Translations under genes and position numbers: made by a program
Notes under the pieces: generated by a model
Database searches by the model: none
Seen by the model: the letters and a program-made list of their open reading frames with translations, nothing else
What the model was told of the DNA's origin: nothing
In this document: positions 1 through 5,116 of the stretch, piece by piece
Layout: each line of letters opens with the position of its first letter
How positions within the stretch are numbered: the stretch's first letter is position 1
Source of the DNA: Actinomycetes bacterium
GTDB taxonomy: Bacteria > Actinomycetota > Actinomycetes > Propionibacteriales > Propionibacteriaceae
Assembly: GCA_009785885.1 (NCBI GenBank)
Contig: WQUE01000118.1
Location: forward strand, 1 to 5,661
DNA length: 5,661 nt
Reading direction: 5' to 3'

Positions 1-454
1 AGCCTTTGCGGTCGAGGATGCCGCGCGCCTCCAGGATCGCGTTCGGCATGAGGAAGCCGTCCGTCGTGACGAGTTCGACGTGCGGATGGGTCGACGACCG
101 TCGCAGCAGTTCGGTCAGCAGGCGTGCGACGGTCGACTTGCCGACCGCGACGGATCCGGCGACGGCCACGATGAACGGCACCCGCGGCACATCCAGGCGC
201 AGGTAGGCGTTCCAGTCCGCCCAGGCCAGCCCGAGATTGGCGGCGTAGCGCAGGATCAGTTCGGTGAGCGGGTGGAACACCTCGCGCACGTCGTCCTCGC
301 TGGTCGGGTCGCCCAGGCCACGGACCTGCGCCAGCACGTCCGCGCCGAGCGGCACGGGCGACGTGGCCGCCAGATCGGCCCAGGCGCGTCGGGGCAGGTC
401 AAGATAGACATCCGGCGTTTCCGGGGAAACCGGCGTGTCGTCGGCACAAGTCAT
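1..454 (-). CDS. coaA: Type I pantothenate kinase, N-terminal 151 residues (cut by left edge)
   Basis: CoaA phosphorylates pantothenate with ATP, the first and usually rate-setting step of coenzyme A synthesis, in the cytoplasm. The visible part runs from the start codon at 454 to the window edge and covers about half of a protein that is usually about 310 residues. An N-terminal segment (residues 17-75, with YLDLPRRAW and the helix around EVFHPLTELI) matches the bacterial CoaA fold. The P-loop follows as AGSVAVGKST (about residues 99-108, with K106 and S107 binding phosphate). Next comes the very characteristic ELVTTDGFLMPN stretch (127-138), whose D132 corresponds to the catalytic Asp. The start is supported by GAGGGA seven bases upstream and by alignment with the family's N terminus. 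It is transcribed divergently from glmS across a 147-base spacer. I recognise the family confidently; type II and type III kinases lack this sequence. The C-terminal half, with the CoA-feedback site, is outside the window. Confidence 0.95.
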   Translation of the reverse strand, partial: MTCADDTPVSPETPDVYLDLPRRAWADLAATSPVPLGADVLAQVRGLGDPTSEDDVREVFHPLTELILRYAANLGLAWADWNAYLRLDVPRVPFIVAVAGSVAVGKSTVARLLTELLRRSSTHPHVELVTTDGFLMPNAILEARGILDRKG

Positions 455-522
455 AGGAGCGTCCCTCGCGGTCGTCGCCAATGCACGGCCCCACAAGCCT
501 GCCACATCCACCTGGTCCGGGG

Positions 523-538
523 TGCGGCGTACGCCGCA
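523..538. promoter_or_regulatory. Perfect 16-bp palindrome, candidate operator
   Basis: TGCGGCGTACGCCGCA is its own reverse complement over all 16 bases and lies in the coaA/glmS divergent spacer. It is centred about 40 bases upstream of the proposed glmS -10 hexamer and about 77 bases upstream of the coaA start. Such a position fits a dimeric regulator acting on glmS, coaA or both. It could instead form a small cruciform or hairpin, but no T-run follows on either strand, so it is not a typical terminator. Which protein would bind is unknown. Confidence 0.4.
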
Positions 539-569
539 GGCACAGACCCGATGGCCTCGGCCCGGCGGG

Positions 570-575
570 TACCCT
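570..575 (+). promoter_or_regulatory. Probable -10 hexamer of the glmS promoter (TACCCT)
   Basis: TACCCT fits the actinobacterial -10 pattern TAnnnT. It would start transcription near 582, giving a leader of about 20 bases that just holds the ribosome binding site. No convincing -35 hexamer lies 16-18 bases upstream, which is common for actinobacterial promoters but keeps the confidence low. The short predicted leader leaves no room for a glmS ribozyme. Confidence 0.35.
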
Positions 576-587
576 TACGGGGTTCGC

Positions 588-595
588 AAAGGAGG
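588..595 (+). promoter_or_regulatory. Strong Shine-Dalgarno sequence of glmS (AAAGGAGG)
   Basis: AAAGGAGG stands six bases before the ATG at 602. It decides the start: the reading frame is open far upstream, to beyond position 80, but only this ATG is followed directly by the Cys codon the enzyme needs as nucleophile. Confidence 0.85.
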
Positions 596-601
596 ACGTT
601 C

Positions 602-2446
602 ATGTGCGGCATCATCGGCTACAGCGGCCCGCAGGAGGCGGTGTCGGTACTTCTGGACGGACTCGCCCACATGGAGTACCGGGGCTACGACTCGGCCGGC
701 GTGGCCGTCGAGGTCGATGGCGTGCTGCGCGTGGCGAAGAAGGCGGGCAAGCTCGCCAATCTGCGGGCGGAACTGGAGGCCCGCCCGCTGCCGCCGAGTC
801 ACGTCGGCATCGGCCATACCCGCTGGGCGACGCACGGCGGCCCGACGGACCTCAACGCCCATCCGCACATGTCCAGTGACGGGCGCATCGCGCTCGTGCA
901 CAACGGCATCGTCGAGAACCACGCCGCGATCCGCGCCGCGCTGGAGGAGCGCGGGGTGGAGTTCACGAGCCAGACGGACTCCGAGGTGGCGGCCCAGCTG
1001 CTCGGTGTGGAACTGGCCGCGCGGGGCGACCTGGCGGAGGCCCTGCGGGCCTGCTGCCGAGCGCTCCAGGGGGCATTCACGCTCGTGGCGATCGATGCGC
1101 AGGATCCGGGACGCGTCGTCGCCGCCCGCCGCAGCTCGCCCCTGGTCGTCGGCGTGGGCGACGGGGAGAATTTCGTCGCCTCCGACGTCGCCGCCTTCAT
1201 CAACCACACGCGCGACGCCATCGAACTGGGCCAGGACCAGGTGGTCGTGATCACGCCCGACTCGGTCGAGATCACCGACTTCGACGGCGCCCCGGCGCAG
1301 GCACGCCCCTACCGCGTCGAGTGGGATGCGAGCACGGCCGAGAAGGGCGGCTACGACTGGTTCATGCGCAAGGAGATCTTCGAGCAGCCGCGCGCCATCG
1401 CCGACACGCTGCTCGGACGCCACGACGAGCGCGGCCAGCTGACCCTGGACGAGGTCCGCATCGGGCCCGAGGAGTTGCGGCGGGTCGACAAGATCGTCGT
1501 CCTGGCCTGCGGGACGGCGTTCTACGCGGGAATGGTGGCGAAATACGCGATCGAGCACTGGACCCGGGTGCCATGCGAGGTTGAACTGGCGAGCGAGTTC
1601 CGCTACCGGGACCCGATCGTCGACGGCCGTACGCTGTGCATCACGATCTCCCAGTCGGGGGAGACGATGGACACGCTCATGGCCATCCGCTACGCCCGGG
1701 AGCAGGGCGCGAAGGTCATCGCGATCTGCAACACGAACGGCTCGACGATTCCGCGCGAGTCCGACGCGGTCATCTACACGCACGCCGGCCCCGAGATCGG
1801 CGTCGCGTCGACGAAAGGCTTCACGACGCAGCTCGTGGCGTGCTACCTGCTAGGGCTGTTCCTGGCGCAGGTGCGCGGCACGCTGTACGGCGACGAGATC
1901 CAGCGGGTCACCGACGAGCTGGCGATGCTGCCCGAACTCGTCCAGCAGGTGCTCGACGGTGCCGACGACATCTACGCGCTGGCCCGCGGCATGGTGCACA
2001 TCGAGGACTTCGTGTTCCTCGGACGGCACGTGGGCTACCCGGCGGCCCTGGAGGGCGCGCTGAAACTGAAGGAACTGGCGTACCTGCACGCCGAGGGTTT
2101 CGCGGCAGGCGAACTGAAGCACGGTCCCATCGCGATCATCGACGCCCGGACGCCCGTGTTCGTCGTCGTGCCGCCGGCCGGCCGCGAACAGCTTCACAAC
2201 AAGGTTGTGAGCAACCTGCAGGAGGTCCGGGCGCGCGGCGCGAAGACCATTGTGCTCGCCGAGCGGGGCGATACTGGGGTGCGGCCCCATGCGGACGCGC
2301 TGATCGGGTTGCCGCGCGTGTCCACGTTGCTGCAGCCGGTCGTCGCGATCGTCCCCCTCCAGCTGTTCGCCTGTGAACTTGCGACCGCGCTCGGCAACGA
2401 CGTCGACCAGCCGCGCAACCTGGCCAAGTCCGTGACGGTCGAGTAG
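602..2446 (+). CDS. glmS: Glutamine--fructose-6-phosphate aminotransferase (isomerizing)
   Basis: GlmS converts fructose-6-phosphate and glutamine to glucosamine-6-phosphate and glutamate, the committed step toward UDP-GlcNAc and peptidoglycan. The protein has 614 residues; the E. coli enzyme has 609. The N-terminal glutaminase domain (about 1-240) begins MCGIIGYSG, with Cys2 as the nucleophile exposed once Met is removed. It contains HTRWATHGG (72-80), HNGIVEN (100-106) and TDSE (125-128). Two SIS sugar-isomerase domains follow. The first has LACGTAFYAG (301-310), SQSGET (350-355) and ASTKGFTTQL. The second has KELAYLHAE and ELKHGP, giving K488, E491 and H507 as counterparts of the E. coli catalytic residues 485, 488 and 504. 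The tail DQPRNLAKSVTVE carries the conserved Lys (K609) of the family. All key residues are present, so the enzyme should be active. pyrE follows after 19 bases without a terminator, so read-through is likely. No glmS ribozyme precedes it. Confidence 0.98.
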   Translation: MCGIIGYSGPQEAVSVLLDGLAHMEYRGYDSAGVAVEVDGVLRVAKKAGKLANLRAELEARPLPPSHVGIGHTRWATHGGPTDLNAHPHMSSDGRIALVHNGIVENHAAIRAALEERGVEFTSQTDSEVAAQLLGVELAARGDLAEALRACCRALQGAFTLVAIDAQDPGRVVAARRSSPLVVGVGDGENFVASDVAAFINHTRDAIELGQDQVVVITPDSVEITDFDGAPAQARPYRVEWDASTAEKGGYDWFMRKEIFEQPRAIADTLLGRHDERGQLTLDEVRIGPEELRRVDKIVVLACGTAFYAGMVAKYAIEHWTRVPCEVELASEFRYRDPIVDGRTLCITISQSGETMDTLMAIRYAREQGAKVIAICNTNGSTIPRESDAVIYTHAGPEIGVASTKGFTTQLVACYLLGLFLAQVRGTLYGDEIQRVTDELAMLPELVQQVLDGADDIYALARGMVHIEDFVFLGRHVGYPAALEGALKLKELAYLHAEGFAAGELKHGPIAIIDARTPVFVVVPPAGREQLHNKVVSNLQEVRARGAKTIVLAERGDTGVRPHADALIGLPRVSTLLQPVVAIVPLQLFACELATALGNDVDQPRNLAKSVTVE

Positions 2447-2459
2447 GCGCCGGTACGCT
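2432..2459 (+). promoter_or_regulatory. Probable leaderless promoter of pyrE (TACGCT -10)
   Basis: TACGCT (2454-2459) fits TAnnnT and is separated by six bases (GGCCCC) from the pyrE ATG at 2466. Transcription would therefore begin at or next to the A of the ATG. A partial -35 match, GTGACG, lies 16 bases upstream at 2432-2437, inside the last codons of glmS. No Shine-Dalgarno sequence precedes the ATG, which agrees with a leaderless message. Co-transcription from glmS could exist as well. Confidence 0.55.
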
Positions 2460-2465
2460 GGCCCC

Positions 2466-3017
2466 ATGACGGAGGCGGAGGAGCGGTCCCGGCTGGCCGG
2501 CCTGATCGAGGAGCTGGCCGTGGTACGCGGCCGGGTGGTGTTGGCGAGCGGCCGCGAGGCCGACTACTACGTGGACATGCGGGCGGTGACGCTGGACGGT
2601 CGCTGTGCCCCGCTCGTGGGGCGCCAGATGCTGGCGTGCGTGGCGGACTGGGACTTCGAGGCGGTGGGCGGTCTCACGATGGGCGCCGACCCGGTGGCGC
2701 TGGCGATGGTCCACGCCGCCGCCGCGCAGGGGCGCCGTCTCGACGCGTTCGTCGTCCGCAAGGAGGCCAAGCAGCACGGCCTGGGCAAACGGATCGAAGG
2801 ACCGGACGTCGCCGGGCGCCGTTGCCTCGTCGTCGAGGACACGTCCACGACGGGCGGCTCCCCGCTGGCGGCGGTGCAGGCCGTGCGTCAGGCGGGTGGC
2901 GAGGTCGTGGGCGTCGCGGTCGTCGTCGACCGGGCGGCGGGGGCGAGGGAAGCGGTCGAGGCGGCCGGTCTGGCCTACCGGGCGTGCTACGGCCTGGACA
3001 ACGTGGGCTTGGCGTGA
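2466..3017 (+). CDS. pyrE: Orotate phosphoribosyltransferase, short form
   Basis: PyrE joins orotate to PRPP to make orotidine-5'-monophosphate, the fifth step of de novo pyrimidine synthesis in the cytoplasm. The protein has 183 residues, shorter than the roughly 213 of E. coli but usual for the short actinobacterial and archaeal forms. LASGREADYYVDMR (26-39) is the N-terminal orotate-binding signature. VVRKEAKQHG (96-105) is the mobile catalytic loop, with R98, K99, K102 and H104 in the places used by the enteric enzyme. VVEDTSTTGGS (122-132) is the PRPP-binding motif of type I phosphoribosyltransferases. The ATG at 2466 has no Shine-Dalgarno sequence but a -10 hexamer six bases before it. 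The gene stands apart from any pyr operon, next to glmS, and ends 13 bases before a strong terminator. A purine or uracil phosphoribosyltransferase would not carry the RKEAKxHG loop. Confidence 0.95.
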   Translation: MTEAEERSRLAGLIEELAVVRGRVVLASGREADYYVDMRAVTLDGRCAPLVGRQMLACVADWDFEAVGGLTMGADPVALAMVHAAAAQGRRLDAFVVRKEAKQHGLGKRIEGPDVAGRRCLVVEDTSTTGGSPLAAVQAVRQAGGEVVGVAVVVDRAAGAREAVEAAGLAYRACYGLDNVGLA

Positions 3018-3030
3018 GCGGATACAAGTG

Positions 3031-3063
3031 AGGCGGGGTCACAGCGCTGTGCCCCGCCTTTCC
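3031..3063 (+). terminator. Intrinsic terminator after pyrE
   Basis: AGGCGGGG (3031-3038) pairs with CCCCGCCT (3052-3059). After a single bulged T, CACA pairs with TGTG around a GCGC loop. The stem is followed by a short T-run (CCTTTCC). It begins 13 bases after the pyrE stop, so it most likely ends the glmS-pyrE transcript. On the minus strand no T-run follows, so it is less likely to serve the converging gene. Confidence 0.8.
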
Positions 3064-3097
3064 TGGTTCCGACCCTAGCACGAAACTGTCGTGGTTT

Positions 3098-3113
3098 CCG
3101 CCTCGTGAGACGG
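3098..3113 (-). other. Small hairpin just past the methyltransferase-like gene
   Basis: On the minus strand CCGTCT and AGGCGG can pair (one T-G wobble) around a CACG loop, starting four bases after the stop codon at 3118-3120. There is no T-run after it, so it is only a weak candidate for a transcription end or 3'-end protecting structure. Confidence 0.25.
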
Positions 3114-3117
3114 TGCG

Positions 3118-3942
3118 TCAGCCGCGCCAGGTGCGCCAGTCCGTCCGGGGTGGGGACGGTGCGGTGTCCGCGTCGGTGAAGGGCCTCGCCCCGGCGACGA
3201 AACTGGTCAGTTCCGGGCCGCCGACCAGGCGGTACGGGAACGGGGAGGACGATGCGGAGCGGTTGAGCGCGTCGACGGGCAGTTCCGCGCCGGATGCCGC
3301 CGCGATCAGATTGCCGAAACGTCTCCCCTTGAACACGGGCGTTTCTGCGCTGAGGGCCGTGTGGGCGAACACGTGGGACAGGCCGGCGACGACGCGCCGG
3401 GTCCACTCGAATGGCCTGGCGTCCACCAGATTGGCGACGATCGTGCCCGACGCGCCGAGGACCCGTGAGACGGCCTGGAAGCACTCCACGGTGACCAGGT
3501 CCGCCGGCACCTGCCCGCCGGCGAACGCGTCGAGGATCACCAGGTCCGCGTAGTCCGCCCGGAGCTGGCGAAGCGCCGTGCGTCCGTCCATCGCGCGGAC
3601 CTTGATGCCGAACTCGCGGGGCAGGCCGATGGTGTCCCGGACGGCCTGCGTCAGGGCCGCGTCCGGTTCGATGACGATCTGGGGACTGTGGGGACGGGTC
3701 GCCGCCACGTAGCGGGCGAGGCTCATGCCGGCACCCCCGATGTGGACGACGCGCAGCCGCGACCCCGGCGGAGCCTGGGCGTCGATGTGCGCGCCGATGC
3801 GGGCCGTGTAGTCGAACTCGAGACGCGTGGGGTCGCGCGGGTCGACCCAACTCTGGTCGATGCCGCCCGTGCGGACGAGCCAGGCGGTGGGGACGTCGCG
3901 ATCCGGGACGATCTGCGGCGTTCCCGCGGGTGTGTGGGCCAT
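3118..3942 (-). CDS. Spermidine-synthase-like SAM-dependent protein
   Basis: This 274-residue protein belongs to the actinobacterial group usually labelled spermidine synthase or spermidine-synthase-like methyltransferase. A Rossmann SAM-binding core is visible: RVVHIGGAGMSLARY (64-78) is the glycine-rich motif I, and IEPD (91-94) supplies the acidic residue after strand 2. MDGRTAL (118-124) and ADLVILDAFAGGQVP (132-146) mark the strand-4 active-site edge. GRRFGN (206-211) and PFTDADTAPSP (254-264) are typical of this group. True aminopropyltransferases carry D-x-x-D-P at the active site. Here D138 is kept but the second Asp is Ala141, and the usual N-terminal beta domain is mostly absent. 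The substrate is therefore unknown and I would not assume spermidine synthesis. No signal peptide or membrane segment is visible. The ATG at 3942 has no good Shine-Dalgarno sequence. The gene converges on pyrE and diverges from the small gene at 4148. Confidence 0.85.
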   Translation of the reverse strand: MAHTPAGTPQIVPDRDVPTAWLVRTGGIDQSWVDPRDPTRLEFDYTARIGAHIDAQAPPGSRLRVVHIGGAGMSLARYVAATRPHSPQIVIEPDAALTQAVRDTIGLPREFGIKVRAMDGRTALRQLRADYADLVILDAFAGGQVPADLVTVECFQAVSRVLGASGTIVANLVDARPFEWTRRVVAGLSHVFAHTALSAETPVFKGRRFGNLIAAASGAELPVDALNRSASSSPFPYRLVGGPELTSFVAGARPFTDADTAPSPPRTDWRTWRG

Positions 3943-3948
3943 GGCCCC

Positions 3949-3954
3949 ATGGTC
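3949..3954 (-). promoter_or_regulatory. Weak -10-like hexamer before the methyltransferase-like gene
   Basis: On the minus strand GACCAT is followed by six bases (GGGGCC) and then the ATG at 3942. This is the same spacing seen before pyrE and the CHAP lipoprotein gene. It matches only two of the three fixed positions of TAnnnT, so the call rests mainly on spacing and on the absence of a clear Shine-Dalgarno sequence. Confidence 0.25.
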
Positions 3955-4010
3955 TCACGCCGGTCCCGGGCGGTGACGCCCGCCGGCCGCTGGCTTGTCC
4001 ACGCGTGAAA

Positions 4011-4035
4011 TCGTCACGAAGTGGCCATCTGACGA
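4011..4035. promoter_or_regulatory. Inverted repeat upstream of the small-gene promoter
   Basis: TCGTCA (4011-4016) and TGACGA (4030-4035) are inverted copies separated by 13 bases. They lie 41-66 bases upstream of the -35 hexamer at 4077. This spacing could suit a dimeric DNA-binding regulator, but six-base arms arise often by chance. An eight-base palindrome, CACGCGTG, stands just to the left at 4000-4007. Confidence 0.2.
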
Positions 4036-4076
4036 CGAAAGAACCCGGACATTGTCGAAGACACGCCAATCTGGTC

Positions 4077-4105
4077 TTGAAAACCGACACCTGGCGAGAT
4101 ATACT
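4077..4105 (+). promoter_or_regulatory. Near-consensus sigma-70-type promoter for the small gene
   Basis: TTGAAA (4077-4082) and TATACT (4100-4105) each match five of six consensus bases and are separated by the ideal 17 bases. Transcription should start near 4112, giving a leader of about 36 bases. It is the only promoter in the window with both hexamers clear, and it lies in the least G+C-rich stretch. It points toward the 60-residue gene at 4148. Confidence 0.8.
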
Positions 4106-4135
4106 GAAGCAGTCTAGGTTCGATCGCGACCGGTG

Positions 4136-4143
4136 AAGGAGGT
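4136..4143 (+). promoter_or_regulatory. Full Shine-Dalgarno sequence (AAGGAGGT)
   Basis: AAGGAGGT matches the anti-Shine-Dalgarno sequence over eight bases and ends four bases before the ATG at 4148. It selects that ATG over the in-frame GTG at 4133, which lies upstream of the motif. Confidence 0.85.
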
Positions 4144-4147
4144 AACC

Positions 4148-4330
4148 ATGAACGAGTCGCAAGACAAGCAGGTGCGGCGCATCGCACATCTGGGCGCCGG
4201 ATGGCTGCGGCAGGACCTGTTCCGTCCACGCACGCCATGCGAGTCCGAGATCAACAAGCTCCAGGGCCGCACCATCGCGCAGGCGTCCCTGTGCGGGGTG
4301 ACCCTGCCGGGTGTGATCCGGCCGTCGTAG
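4148..4330 (+). CDS. Small basic protein of unknown function (60 residues)
   Basis: I do not recognise this protein. It begins MNESQDKQVRRIAHLGAGW and has 60 residues, with nine Lys/Arg against five Asp/Glu, so it is basic. There are two cysteines (C31 in RTPCESE and C49 in SLCGV) and one Trp (W19). The N-terminal half is polar and charged. The last third (TIAQASLCGVTLPGVI) is mildly hydrophobic but too short and mixed for a confident membrane helix, and there is no signal peptide. That it is a real gene is supported by G/C-rich third codon positions, a near-consensus promoter, an eight-base Shine-Dalgarno sequence and a terminator starting 49 bases after the stop. It is monocistronic, between two minus-strand genes. 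It could be a small regulator, an RNA- or ribosome-associated protein, or a peptide precursor; nothing in the sequence decides among these. The stretch before it is less G+C-rich than the rest of the window. Confidence 0.7.
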   Translation: MNESQDKQVRRIAHLGAGWLRQDLFRPRTPCESEINKLQGRTIAQASLCGVTLPGVIRPS

Positions 4331-4357
4331 CGGTCGCCTTCGTTGGAGGTGGCCGGC

Positions 4358-4371
4358 TCCCCGGACGGGGA
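4358..4371 (+). other. Small hairpin in the 3' untranslated region of the small gene
   Basis: TCCCC and GGGGA pair around a GGAC loop, 27 bases after the stop codon and seven bases before the terminator stem. It may simply extend the structured 3' end of the transcript. Confidence 0.3.
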
Positions 4372-4378
4372 ACGTGAG

Positions 4379-4425
4379 GAAGCCGTGGCCGAGGCGAACG
4401 CCCCGGGCCACGGCTTCAGTCTTTG
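4379..4425 (+). terminator. Intrinsic terminator of the small gene
   Basis: GAAGCCGTGGCC (4379-4390) pairs perfectly with GGCCACGGCTTC (4406-4417) over 12 bp, around a 15-base loop that can itself pair GGC with GCC. AGTCTTTG follows as a modest T-run. It lies between two converging genes and would end a transcript of roughly 310 bases starting near 4112. It may also stop the lipoprotein transcript coming from the right, though the minus-strand tail is less T-rich. Confidence 0.8.
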
Positions 4426-4443
4426 TCAGGCCCTGTCAGGCCG
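4424..4443. repeat. Tandem 10-base repeat
   Basis: TGTCAGGCCC is followed directly by TGTCAGGCCG, differing only in the last base. The second copy contains the stop codon of the CHAP lipoprotein gene (4436-4438). It looks like a small local duplication by slippage, with no evident function. Confidence 0.5.
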
Positions 4444-5101
4444 GGTGGGGCACGCCGAAGCCCAAGAGGCCCAGCCCCGGGGTGTCCAGCGGATAGCTGG
4501 TGACGGTGATGCCGCCCGGCTGGTTCCCACCGAGCGTCACGAGATCGCCCCCGTCGGCGCTCAGCACGATCTGCGTGTGCTCACCCCAGATGGTCGAGGC
4601 GTCACCGTAGATGACGACGTCGCCGAACACGGGAACATGGCCGTCCGGGGCGTGCCACGCGTCGACGGACGCGAAGTACTCCTGGAGCGTGAAGATGCCC
4701 GGGATGCGCCACGAACCGGAGTTCGGGTTGCGCAGGACGAACCCCGCCTCGTGCAGGACCCAGCTGACGAAGTCCGCGCACCAGGGCTCGTCGATGCCGC
4801 CCGAGTACTTCGTTCCCCTGGGCTGGGCCCAGTACTCCTGCTGCAACACGGTGAGCAAGGCCTGGTGGGACGCGTCGAGCCCCGTAGGGTCGACCGCCGG
4901 GAACGGCACGATGTGAGCGGCGGTGCCCGTCGTGGCGTCCGTCGGCACGCCGGGTGGGAAGCTTGCCCCCGGGAATCGGGGTGTGGTGGTCCCGGCGTGG
5001 GTCGGCCAGACACCGCAGCCCGTGAGAGTCAGGGCCAGCGCCATCACGAGGCTCAGCCCGGCCCGGCGCGCGCGGACCGCGGGATCATGAGGCAGCGGCA
5101 T
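4436..5101 (-). CDS. CHAP-domain lipoprotein, probable peptidoglycan hydrolase
   Basis: This 221-residue protein should be exported and lipid-anchored to the outer face of the membrane, where CHAP enzymes cut peptide bonds of peptidoglycan or related amides. The N terminus has Arg-rich RARRAG (10-15), a hydrophobic core (about 16-26) and the lipobox LTGC, with C29 as the acylated Cys. A Pro/Thr-rich spacer follows to about residue 70. The C-terminal domain has EPWCADFVSWV (105-115) with the catalytic Cys108, the typical PVFGDVVIYG (157-166), GEHTQIV (173-179) with His175, and TLGGNQ (189-194) with Asn193. These give the Cys-His-Asn set of the family. The ATG at 5101 has no Shine-Dalgarno sequence but a TAGTGT hexamer six bases upstream. 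The gene lies 63 bases downstream of clpB on the same strand, with a strong hairpin between them. The exact bond cleaved is not known, and an amidase acting on another substrate is possible. Confidence 0.88.
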   Translation of the reverse strand: MPLPHDPAVRARRAGLSLVMALALTLTGCGVWPTHAGTTTPRFPGASFPPGVPTDATTGTAAHIVPFPAVDPTGLDASHQALLTVLQQEYWAQPRGTKYSGGIDEPWCADFVSWVLHEAGFVLRNPNSGSWRIPGIFTLQEYFASVDAWHAPDGHVPVFGDVVIYGDASTIWGEHTQIVLSADGGDLVTLGGNQPGGITVTSYPLDTPGLGLLGFGVPHPA

Positions 5102-5107
5102 GGCGCC

Positions 5108-5113
5108 ACACTA
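5108..5113 (-). promoter_or_regulatory. Probable -10 hexamer for leaderless CHAP lipoprotein mRNA (TAGTGT)
   Basis: Read on the minus strand, TAGTGT fits TAnnnT and is followed by six bases (GGCGCC) and the ATG at 5101. Transcription would therefore begin at the start codon. There is no Shine-Dalgarno sequence and no clear -35 hexamer; the expected -35 position falls inside the loop and arm of the hairpin at 5117-5144. Confidence 0.5.
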
Positions 5114-5116
5114 CCG

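Noticed and set aside
80..601. Open frame that would extend GlmS upstream by 174 residues
   Set aside because: GlmS must begin Met-Cys so that the Cys becomes the N-terminal nucleophile. The ATG at 602 provides this and has an ideal Shine-Dalgarno sequence. The upstream frame overlaps coaA on the other strand and is a high-GC artefact.
455..601. glmS ribozyme or riboswitch upstream of glmS
   Set aside because: The spacer is shared with the divergent coaA, the predicted leader is only about 20 bases, and I see no ribozyme-like core. The ribozyme is known mainly from Firmicutes and related groups.
575..1783. 402-residue open frame antisense to glmS
   Set aside because: It is a mirror of strongly biased glmS codons; the product is rich in Arg, Asp and Val with no family resemblance, and glmS itself is unmistakable.
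4115..4132. tRNA-like GGTTCGA T-arm motif in the leader of the small gene
   Set aside because: No acceptor stem, D-arm or anticodon arm is found around it; it is a chance match that forms only a small hairpin.
4133..4147. GTG at 4133 as start of the small gene
   Set aside because: It would place the Shine-Dalgarno sequence inside the coding region and has none of its own; the ATG at 4148 is correctly spaced.
4014..4238. 74-residue minus-strand open frame over the small-gene promoter
   Set aside because: It lacks a ribosome binding site and runs antisense through a clear promoter and Shine-Dalgarno sequence of the plus-strand gene.
2987..4411. Long 474-residue open frame on the minus strand
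   Set aside because: It overlaps the methyltransferase-like gene, the small gene and the intergenic regions in a different frame, and its translation is an Arg/Pro/Gly-rich low-complexity product with no recognisable motif.
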